DNA from: Mesorhizobium sp.
GTDB lineage: Bacteria; Pseudomonadota; Alphaproteobacteria; Rhizobiales; Rhizobiaceae
NCBI GenBank assembly: GCA_019509685.1
Contig: JAEKLU010000112.1
Span: forward strand, 1-7,109
Length of the DNA: 7,109 bases
Direction of reading: 5' to 3'
The notes beneath the pieces were generated by a model that saw nothing but the letters and a program-made list of their open reading frames with translations, was not told the DNA's origin and did no database searches. Below, in pieces: positions 1 to 5,442 of this stretch (its first letter is position 1; the number at the start of each line of letters is the position of its first letter). Made by a program: the position numbers and the translations under genes.

Positions 1-1065
1 GAGACCGGCCATATCAGGCCCTATCCGCCGGAGAAGAAGACCGGCAAGCGGGTCGCCGTCATGGGCTCCGGCCCGGCCGGCATGGCCGCCGCCCAGCAAC
101 TCGGCCGCGCCGGCCACGACGTCCATGTCTATGAGCGCGAAAGCCGTCCGGGCGGGCTGATGCGCTACGGCATTCCCGACTTCAAGATCGAAAAGCACTA
201 TATCGACCGTCGCATCGAGCAGATGCAGGGCGAGGGCGTCACCTTCCATTGCGGCGTCAATGTCGGCGTCGACAAGACCGTCTCCGAACTGCTCGAGGAA
301 CATGACGCTGTGCTTTATTGCGGCGGCTCGGAAACGCCGCGTCCGGCGGGTATTCCGGGCGACGATCTCAGCGGCGTCTACGACGCCATGCCCTATCTGG
401 TGCAACAGAACCGCCGCGTCGGCGGCGAGCCCATCCAGTCGGTGGCATGGCCCTCGCATACGATCATCGCCAGCGGCCAGCATGTCGTGGTCGTCGGCGG
501 CGGCGACACCGCGTCCGACTGCGTCGGCACGGCCTTCCGGCAGGGCGCGGTGCGCGTCACCCAGCTCGACATCCGTCCGCAACCGCCGGAGAAGGAAGAC
601 AAGCTCGCGGTCTGGCCTTACTGGGCAACGAAGATGCGCACGTCATCCTCGCAGGCCGAGGGCGCGGAACGCGAATTCCAGGTGGCGACACTCGAATTCA
701 TCGGCGAGGACGGCCAGCTCACCGGCGTGCGCTGCTGCGAGGTCGACGAGAAGCGCAAGCCGATCGCCGGCACCGAGTTCGTTATCCGCGCCGACCTCGC
801 CTTTATCGCCATCGGCTTCGCCGGCCCGGCGAAAGCCGGCGTGGCGGCGGAACTGGACGGCCAGATGAAGATCGTCACCGACAGCCGCAGATCGCGCAAC
901 GTCGACGCCAACGACCGCGACTATAAGACCAGCGTCGACAAGCTCTATGCGGCGGGCGATGTCCGCCGCGGCCAGTCGCTGGTGGTGTGGGCGATCCGCG
1001 AAGGCCGCCAGGCGGCGCGCTCGATCGACGAGGCGCTGATGGGCTCGACGGTGCTGACGCGTTAA
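1..1065 (+). CDS. gltD: Glutamate synthase (NADPH) small subunit, 3' part
   Basis: This is the FAD/NAD(P)-binding small (beta) subunit of glutamate synthase. It takes electrons from NADPH and passes them to the large subunit GltB, which makes two glutamates from glutamine and 2-oxoglutarate in the cytoplasm. The frame is open from base 1, so the gene is cut at its 5' end. 354 codons are visible against roughly 480 for the family, and the missing part should hold the N-terminal iron-sulfur region. In fragment numbering, the FAD-binding GSGPAG motif is at 22-27, followed by [15 protein letters not shown] at about 51-65, typical of GltD. The second Rossmann motif GGGDTASDC is at about 166-174, and the C-terminal FAD motif [19 protein letters not shown] is at about 317-335. 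The stop is TAA. An internal ATG at base 61 is not the start, because the preceding 20 codons read as normal GltD sequence. gltB probably lies upstream, outside the window. Related GltD-like oxidoreductases exist, but the motif set fits GltD best. Confidence 0.93.
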   Translation, partial: ETGHIRPYPPEKKTGKRVAVMGSGPAGMAAAQQLGRAGHDVHVYERESRPGGLMRYGIPDFKIEKHYIDRRIEQMQGEGVTFHCGVNVGVDKTVSELLEEHDAVLYCGGSETPRPAGIPGDDLSGVYDAMPYLVQQNRRVGGEPIQSVAWPSHTIIASGQHVVVVGGGDTASDCVGTAFRQGAVRVTQLDIRPQPPEKEDKLAVWPYWATKMRTSSSQAEGAEREFQVATLEFIGEDGQLTGVRCCEVDEKRKPIAGTEFVIRADLAFIAIGFAGPAKAGVAAELDGQMKIVTDSRRSRNVDANDRDYKTSVDKLYAAGDVRRGQSLVVWAIREGRQAARSIDEALMGSTVLTR

Positions 1066-1108
1066 AGGGTGGGCTAACCTGCGGTATCCTTTTCTCGCGA
1101 ACTGCCCC

Positions 1109-1210
1109 AGAGCATTTCACCGTTTCATGGAAACGGCGAAATTCTCTAACTATTCGTTTTGACGCAATTTCGGACGGAAAACCGCTTCACACTTTTCCTG
1201 AAATCGCTCT
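1109..1210. repeat. RIME-like palindromic intergenic repeat (two hairpins)
   Basis: A 102-base element made of two imperfect palindromes. The first (1109-1147) pairs AGAGCATTTC with GAAATTCTCT, with one C/T mismatch, and then CCGTTTC with GAAACGG around an ATG loop. The second (1164-1207) pairs GCAATTTC with GAAATCGC (one mismatch) and GGAAAA with TTTTCC around a roughly 11-base loop. The outer ends are inverted copies of each other (AGAGC-ATTTC and GAAAT-CGCTCT). Sequence and layout match, from memory, the dispersed intergenic repeats of rhizobia called RIME (Rhizobium-specific intergenic mosaic elements). It sits between the convergent gltD and MAPEG-family genes, where its hairpins could stop or stabilise transcripts from both sides. 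Neither hairpin is followed directly by a strong T tract, so terminator function is only inferred. Confidence 0.8.
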
Positions 1211-1616
1211 AGCTGATCAGCAGCTCCACCGCCCAATAGAGACCGATGACCATCTGGACCGCAAACGCGGAAAATCGAGCTTTGACCGCGTTTGGACTGG
1301 TCGACGTCAAATGAATGGCGGACTGGGTCAATCGCGCAACGAGAAACCAGTATGCAAGCGGGTCGGTGATGCCGGTCCGCGAAGTCATCGTGGCCAAGGC
1401 CATGAGACCTCCGAAGATTGGAAGTCCCTCAATGCAATTCGCGTGAGCGCGCGCAAGACGCTGTAAAAAGGGCGAAAGACCTGCGTTATCCGGTGCAAAT
1501 CCATTGGCGGGGATGCGGCCGCTCAGTACGAGATGCGTGCGCAAGATCTCCATCCATGTGAGCAATAAAAGGGTCCAAGTCACGAACCCAAGCAATGCGT
1601 AGCCCGTTGCCGACAT
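1209..1616 (-). CDS. MAPEG-family integral membrane protein
   Basis: A 135-residue, strongly hydrophobic protein. I place it in the MAPEG family (membrane-associated proteins in eicosanoid and glutathione metabolism), whose bacterial members are mostly of unknown substrate. About four membrane segments are visible: 5-23, 64-78, 85-104 and 115-134. The stretch RLARAHANCIEGLPIFGGL (about 53-71) matches the family pattern of Arg, Asn, Glu and Pro (R-x-x-x-N-x-x-E-x-x-P-x-F) on the second helix. I chose the ATG at 1616, which begins MSATGYALLGF just before the first helix. It has a G-rich stretch (GGGGGGCG) a few bases upstream, not a textbook ribosome site. In-frame starts further up exist (GTG at 1676, ATG at 1661), but they add about 20 polar residues not expected for the family. 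The TAG stop overlaps the edge of the RIME-like repeat. The gene lies 87 bases downstream of the SGNH gene on the same strand. Function in the cell is unknown. Confidence 0.85.
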   Translation of the reverse strand: MSATGYALLGFVTWTLLLLTWMEILRTHLVLSGRIPANGFAPDNAGLSPFLQRLARAHANCIEGLPIFGGLMALATMTSRTGITDPLAYWFLVARLTQSAIHLTSTSPNAVKARFSAFAVQMVIGLYWAVELLIS

Positions 1617-1703
1617 ATTCGCCCCCCGACTTTGAGTTCGGCCAAAAACCGATAATGCCATTGTTCGGCTCGGCACGGAATTGCCGCTAGGCAGGACCGT
1701 CGG

Positions 1704-2924
1704 TCAAGGAGTTGCCGTCGCCGCGTCCGGCGTGGCGGCTGCTGTCGCCGGCGGCTGCGTCGTCGGCGGCCAGGAAAAATCGTCGGCGCGTCCGGGCGAG
1801 GCGGCAGACGCCTTGCCTTCCGTGATCAGCTTTTCGCCTGGCAGGTTCGGATCGGCCTTGGCTGCCGGCGCGGCGCCCAGCAATTCCGTTCCGCCGTCCA
1901 ACGCCGGGTCGCCGAGCAGCATCGGCGCGGTGCGGTCGACGATGACGGGGGCAGCCGCAGGCTGCGGCGCTTCGACCGGCGCGCCGGCCGGCGCGGAAAC
2001 CGTGGTGATGCTTCCCGGCGCCGCCAGCCCGAGGAGCTTGGCCAGCGGCTTCTCCGTATAGAAGGCGAGCTTGCGCTTGCCGGCCTTGGTGACGTTGATG
2101 CCGTCGTCGGAGCGCAGGCGCACGGGCTGGCCGTTGATGTCGGGGCCGGAGGTGACGAAAGCCCCGTTCTCGTCGACGAAGCCGTCCCAGACATCGACGA
2201 ACTCGCCGCCGTGACTTTCGGCGGCCGAGTGGTAGATGTCGTTGAAGGCAAGCATGTCGGAGTTCATCTTCGACAAGCCGAATGCCGGCATGCCGACCCA
2301 CAGGAACGGCACCTTGGCGTCCTGGATGGCCTTGCCCAGCGCATCGGTGCGGCGCTCATATTCCTTGGTCCAGTTCTCCGAGCGCGGCTGCTCGCGCACG
2401 TCGCCGACCTTCATCTGCTGGCGGTCGTTGGAGCCCAGCATGACGATGACGGCCGCCGGCTTCTCGGTCTCGATCAGCGACTTGATCTCGACCGGCCAAT
2501 TGTAGAAATCGTCGCGCGCGAAGCCGGACGAACCGTTGCTGCGCGCAACGATCTTGACGGCCGGATTGTCGGCGAAGGCGGTGTCGAGGCCCTCGGCAAG
2601 CCCGCTGGCCATGAAATCACCGACCACCAGCACGACCTTGGCGTCCGTCGTCTTTTCGACGATCGGCGTCTCCGGCTCGGCCGGCGGGCGGGGCTTGGAT
2701 TTCTTCTTCGGTTTTGGCCTCGCCTTCTCGATATCCAGCGGCGGCTCGACGCGTTCGCTGCGGCGCGGGAACAGGAGGTCGCGCAGCGACCAGCCGTGAC
2801 TTTGCTCCTGCGCGAAAGCGGGCGTGTGGAAAGCTCCGGCGGCAGCGACTACCAGTACAGCCAGCGCGAGAACCAGGATCGGCACGCGGCGAAAAAGCAG
2901 CCGGATACGCGCAACCGAAACCAA
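1704..2924 (-). CDS. DUF459 SGNH-fold protein, exported, catalytic residues atypical
   Basis: A 406-residue protein of the DUF459 type, a periplasmic branch of the SGNH/GDSL hydrolase fold. Residues 1-38 are a signal peptide or signal anchor: Arg-rich start, hydrophobic 14-31, possible cleavage after AFA at 36-38. A basic/proline-rich linker follows at about 65-88 (KPKKKSKPRPP). The SGNH core spans about 95-300: block I is VVGDFMASG (101-108), a Gly/Ser segment is at 130-134, block III is LGSND (163-167) and the last block is DDGINVTKAGKRKL (273-286). Normally block I carries the nucleophile Ser directly after GD and the last block carries a His after Asp; here these positions are Phe104 and Asn277, so activity is doubtful. 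Ser107 is a possible stand-in. The C-terminal 100 residues are Ala/Pro-rich and probably disordered. The start is TTG: the codon just before it is an in-frame TGA, and GGAGAGG lies 3 bases upstream. The lytic transglycosylase gene lies 109 bases upstream on the same strand. Substrate unknown. Confidence 0.88.
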   Translation of the reverse strand: MVSVARIRLLFRRVPILVLALAVLVVAAAGAFHTPAFAQEQSHGWSLRDLLFPRRSERVEPPLDIEKARPKPKKKSKPRPPAEPETPIVEKTTDAKVVLVVGDFMASGLAEGLDTAFADNPAVKIVARSNGSSGFARDDFYNWPVEIKSLIETEKPAAVIVMLGSNDRQQMKVGDVREQPRSENWTKEYERRTDALGKAIQDAKVPFLWVGMPAFGLSKMNSDMLAFNDIYHSAAESHGGEFVDVWDGFVDENGAFVTSGPDINGQPVRLRSDDGINVTKAGKRKLAFYTEKPLAKLLGLAAPGSITTVSAPAGAPVEAPQPAAAPVIVDRTAPMLLGDPALDGGTELLGAAPAAKADPNLPGEKLITEGKASAASPGRADDFSWPPTTQPPATAAATPDAATATP

Positions 2925-2927
2925 TCA

Positions 2928-2934
2928 CCTCTCC
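2928..2934 (-). promoter_or_regulatory. Ribosome binding site deciding the TTG start of the SGNH gene
   Basis: On the minus strand the sequence reads TGGAGAGGTGATTG. GGAGAGG ends 3 bases before the TTG (GGAG ends 6 bases before). The in-frame codon directly before the TTG is TGA, so no upstream start in this frame is possible. A later start would cut into the signal sequence. Together these favour the TTG at 2922-2924. Confidence 0.65.
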
Positions 2935-3033
2935 ATCCCTTGACGCATGACCGGTATCAGAGGCCATGCGCACCGAGGCGTTACCGCGTCGCGGCTGTCC
3001 TGGAAAAAGGATGCCGGGCGCTTTTCGCCTACT

Positions 3034-4254
3034 CTACTTCTTGCGAAGCCATTTGAGCACTTCCATGCTCGGATAGCCATCCTGGGTCAAGCCGACCTTG
3101 GCCTGATAGGTCATGATGGCGGTTTTCGTGCCGTCACCGATCTTGCCGTCGAACTTGCCGTCATAAAGCCCGTGTTCGGAAAGCCGCTTCTGCAATTCCT
3201 GGCGTTCCTCGAAGCTGAGCTTGGTGAAGGGACGCTGCCAATCCTGGACAAGGCCGCTGCCGCCGGCGATCTCGTCGGCGAGCAGGCCGACGGCCAAAGC
3301 GTATTTGTCGGCATTGTTATAGGCCTTGATGACCGAAAAATTCCTGATCATCAGAAACGCCGGCCCACCGCGACCGTCGGGCACTTTCAGCGTTGCCTTG
3401 TCGCTCAGATTCTTGAACGGCTTACCGCTGGCCCTGACGACGCCGAGCGTCTGCCACTGGGCGATCGTTTTTGCCCCACCGGGCAATTTGCCGGCCGGGA
3501 TGGTCACTTCGTAGCCCCAGGTCTTGCCTGCCTGCCAGCCATTCTTCTTCAACAAATTGGCGGCGGTTGCCAGCGCATCGGGGATCGAATTCCAGATGTC
3601 GCGCTTGCCATTGCCGTCCATGTCGACCGCATAGTGCTGGTAGCTGGTCGGGATGAACTGGGTCTGGCCCATCGCGCCGGCCCAGGAGCCCATCAGATGG
3701 CTCTCGTCGATGTCGCCGGTCTGCAGGATCTTCAGCGCCGCGACCAATTGGGTGCGGGCGTATTTCGAACGTTTCGGGTCGCCATAGGCGAGCGTTGCCA
3801 GCGAACGGACGACATTGCGCATGATGTCGTCGCGCTTGAGGATTTCGCCGTAATTCGATTCCATCGACCAGATGGCTAAAAGGATGTTGCGGTCGACGCC
3901 GAACCGCGCCTCGATCCGATCGAGCCAGGGCTTCCACTTCTTCGCCATCGCCTGGCCGTTGGCCACTGACTGGTCGTGCACGCGGTTGTCGAAATAGTCC
4001 CAGGCCGGCGCGGTAAATTCCGGCTGCGTGCGGGCCTTTTCCAGCACCACGGGGTCGGGTTCGATGCCTCGCATGGCCTGATCGTAGAGGGATCCAGAAA
4101 CGCCGCCCGCCACCGCGGTGGCGCGGAAGCCGGCGACCCACTGGCGGAAGCCGGCGTCGGCGAAAGCCGGTCCGGCGGGCATCAGCAAGGCGAACGCGAG
4201 GCCGGCGGCCGTCGCGAGGGCCGTCAGGCGCCTGGCCGTGTTTCGAACCGACAT
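3034..4254 (-). CDS. Periplasmic lytic murein transglycosylase (MltB type) with peptidoglycan-binding domain
   Basis: A 406-residue exported enzyme of the MltB/SLT_2 family. The family cleaves the MurNAc-GlcNAc bond of peptidoglycan with formation of a 1,6-anhydroMurNAc end, for wall remodelling. Residues 1-32 form a signal peptide (MSVRNTARR, hydrophobic Leu/Ala core, PAFA before DAGF) with no lipobox Cys, so the product should be soluble in the periplasm. The catalytic domain covers about 33-335. The catalytic Glu is Glu132 in AIWSMESNYGE. Other family signatures are SWAGAMGQTQFIPTSY at about 190-205 and the DMDGNGKRDIWNS segment at about 211-223. Residues about 345-406 form a PG_binding_1 domain (KLSFEERQELQKRL, GLYDGKFDGKIG, ending WLRKK). 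I chose the ATG at 4254 because AAGGAGG lies 5 bases upstream and the signal peptide follows directly; a longer reading from 4287 adds 11 polar residues that include this ribosome site. It is divergent from galU and precedes the SGNH gene. Confidence 0.93.
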   Translation of the reverse strand: MSVRNTARRLTALATAAGLAFALLMPAGPAFADAGFRQWVAGFRATAVAGGVSGSLYDQAMRGIEPDPVVLEKARTQPEFTAPAWDYFDNRVHDQSVANGQAMAKKWKPWLDRIEARFGVDRNILLAIWSMESNYGEILKRDDIMRNVVRSLATLAYGDPKRSKYARTQLVAALKILQTGDIDESHLMGSWAGAMGQTQFIPTSYQHYAVDMDGNGKRDIWNSIPDALATAANLLKKNGWQAGKTWGYEVTIPAGKLPGGAKTIAQWQTLGVVRASGKPFKNLSDKATLKVPDGRGGPAFLMIRNFSVIKAYNNADKYALAVGLLADEIAGGSGLVQDWQRPFTKLSFEERQELQKRLSEHGLYDGKFDGKIGDGTKTAIMTYQAKVGLTQDGYPSMEVLKWLRKK

Positions 4255-4259
4255 CTTTT

Positions 4260-4266
4260 CCTCCTT
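4260..4266 (-). promoter_or_regulatory. Strong Shine-Dalgarno site of the lytic transglycosylase gene
   Basis: The minus strand reads AAGGAGG, then AAAAG, then ATG at 4254. This near-perfect site with 5-base spacing decides the start in favour of 4254 over the in-frame upstream codon at 4287, which lies before it. Confidence 0.8.
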
Positions 4267-4424
4267 CGTCAAATCATGAAGGATCATTCAACGCCGAACC
4301 GGGTTAGTATTTAGTTTACCATAGGTGCCGCCGGGAACGAAAACAGGCGTCGCGGCTTTTAGGCTGCACGTTCAAATCGGCGCTTCGCTCGTTCAACATT
4401 CCGGCGTGAAAACGTTCGGGGGGA

Positions 4425-4452
4425 TTGCGGAGCTTGCCGCCGAGCGGATAAT
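4425..4452 (+). promoter_or_regulatory. Candidate sigma-70-like promoter of galU
   Basis: TTGCGG (4425-4430) and GATAAT (4447-4452) are 16 bases apart and lie about 25 bases before the galU start codon. This would give a short leader of roughly 18 bases. The -10 match is good (5 of 6 to TATAAT) and the -35 match is partial. The rest of the 223-base divergent region (4255-4477) shows no clear promoter for the transglycosylase gene; an AT-rich patch around 4308-4323 is the likeliest place for one. Confidence 0.4.
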
Positions 4453-4477
4453 TGACCAAACGGATGGGTGGTACAGC

Positions 4478-5383
4478 ATGAAGCGAGTTCGCAAGGCAGT
4501 TTTCCCGGTCGCCGGCCTCGGCACGCGGTTTCTTCCGGCCACCAAGGCCATTCCGAAGGAGATGCTGACCGTCGTCGACCGGCCGGTCATCCAATATGTG
4601 GTCGATGAGGCGCGCGAGGCCGGGATCGAGCATTTCATCTTCGTGACCGGCCGCAACAAGGCGGTCATCGAGGATCATTTCGATATCCAGTTCGAGCTCT
4701 ATGACACGCTGGCACAGCGCGGCAAGGACGAGCAGCTCGCCCGTCTGCAGCGGTTGCAGCCGGCGCCGGGCCAGACAAGCTTCACCCGCCAGCAGGTGCC
4801 GATGGGCCTTGGCCACGCCGTCTGGTGCGCACGCGAACTCGTCGGCGACGAGCCGTTCGCGCTGTTGTTGCCCGACATGATCATGCAGTCGGAGAAGAGC
4901 TGTATGAAAGCGATGGTCGAACTCTACGAGGAAACCGGCAACAACATCATCGCCGTGCAGGAATGCGATCCGGCCGAAACCCACAAATATGGCATCGTCG
5001 GCCGCGGCGAGGACACGCATCATGGCTTCCGCATCACCGAAATGGTGGAAAAGCCGAAGCAGGGCACCGCACCGTCCAATCTCTACATCAACGGCCGCTA
5101 CATCCTGCAGCCCGAGATCTTCAAGATCCTCGAAAGCCAGGAAAAGGGCGCCGGCAATGAGATCCAGCTTACCGACGCGATGCTGAAGCTGGAAAAGCAG
5201 CAGTCCTTCTATGGTTACCACTACCAGGGCCGCACTTTCGACTGCGGCTCGCCGGAGGGTTTCGTCGAAGCCAATGTCGCCTTCGCGCTCTGGCGCAACG
5301 ACATGAACGAAAACATGGCCGGTGTTATCCGCACATTGCTCGACGAGATGAAGCCGTCGGCCCGGCGCGGCGCTGCCTCTTAG
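4478..5383 (+). CDS. galU: UTP-glucose-1-phosphate uridylyltransferase
   Basis: A 301-residue cytoplasmic nucleotidyltransferase that makes UDP-glucose from UTP and glucose-1-phosphate. UDP-glucose feeds exopolysaccharide, LPS, glucan and galactose pathways; rhizobial copies are also called exoN. The protein begins [20 protein letters not shown], and the nucleotide-binding motif [17 protein letters not shown] is at 13-29, a hallmark of Gal[11 protein letters not shown] (106-115) and the metal-binding LLPD segment with Asp133 follow, then ITEMVEKP (186-193) and the [10 protein letters not shown] segment (226-235). Length is normal for bacterial GalU. I chose the ATG at 4478 because family members start here; the frame is open back to a GTG at 4325, but the added 51 residues look like translated intergenic DNA and include the candidate promoter. 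The ribosome site is modest (GGGTGG, 6 bases upstream). The gene is divergent from the transglycosylase gene and convergent with the outer-membrane gene. It is too general an enzyme to assign to one polysaccharide from this context. Confidence 0.94.
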   Translation: MKRVRKAVFPVAGLGTRFLPATKAIPKEMLTVVDRPVIQYVVDEAREAGIEHFIFVTGRNKAVIEDHFDIQFELYDTLAQRGKDEQLARLQRLQPAPGQTSFTRQQVPMGLGHAVWCARELVGDEPFALLLPDMIMQSEKSCMKAMVELYEETGNNIIAVQECDPAETHKYGIVGRGEDTHHGFRITEMVEKPKQGTAPSNLYINGRYILQPEIFKILESQEKGAGNEIQLTDAMLKLEKQQSFYGYHYQGRTFDCGSPEGFVEANVAFALWRNDMNENMAGVIRTLLDEMKPSARRGAAS

Positions 5384-5418
5384 CCTATCGTCAGATCAGG
5401 CCGGTACTGAGCCTCGGG

Positions 5419-5442
5419 GTGCAGCGTCAGCGCTGCACTTTC
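5419..5442 (+). terminator. Candidate galU terminator hairpin, overlapping the end of the convergent gene
   Basis: GTGCAGCG (5419-5426) and CGCTGCAC (5431-5438) form a perfect 8-bp GC-rich stem with a TCAG loop, 36 bases after the galU stop. On the plus strand it is followed only by TTTC, a short T tract; on the minus strand it is followed by CCCCG. It therefore suits galU transcription better than the opposite gene. The TGA stop of the minus-strand gene lies in the loop. Confidence 0.5.

Noticed and set aside
987..1466. Plus-strand open frame crossing the gltD end, the repeat and part of the MAPEG gene (159 codons)
   Set aside because: It runs through the palindromic repeat and antisense to a real gene, with no family likeness.
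1617..1703. Direct repeat of GTTCGGC and a possible terminator or promoter in the 87-base gap between the SGNH and MAPEG genes
   Set aside because: The repeats are short, there is no stem with a T tract, and no -35/-10 pair at good spacing was found.
3004..3029. Possible terminator after the transglycosylase gene (GGCG-AAAAG-CGCC, then a T5 run on the minus strand)
   Set aside because: The stem is only 4 bp and the T run is 8 bases away, so it is not a convincing terminator; co-transcription with the SGNH gene stays possible.
2211..3056. Plus-strand open frame opposite the SGNH gene (281 codons)
   Set aside because: His/Arg/Asp-rich shadow frame spanning a gene and an intergenic gap; no recognisable domain.
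2947..3879. Long plus-strand open frame opposite the lytic transglycosylase (310 codons)
   Set aside because: Antisense to a gene with clear catalytic and binding motifs; its composition is that of a mirror frame and there is no ribosome site or family match.
4316..5221. Long open frame on the minus strand opposite galU (301 codons)
   Set aside because: It lies almost wholly within galU on the other strand, matches no family I know and looks like a codon shadow of high-GC DNA. galU has full family motifs.
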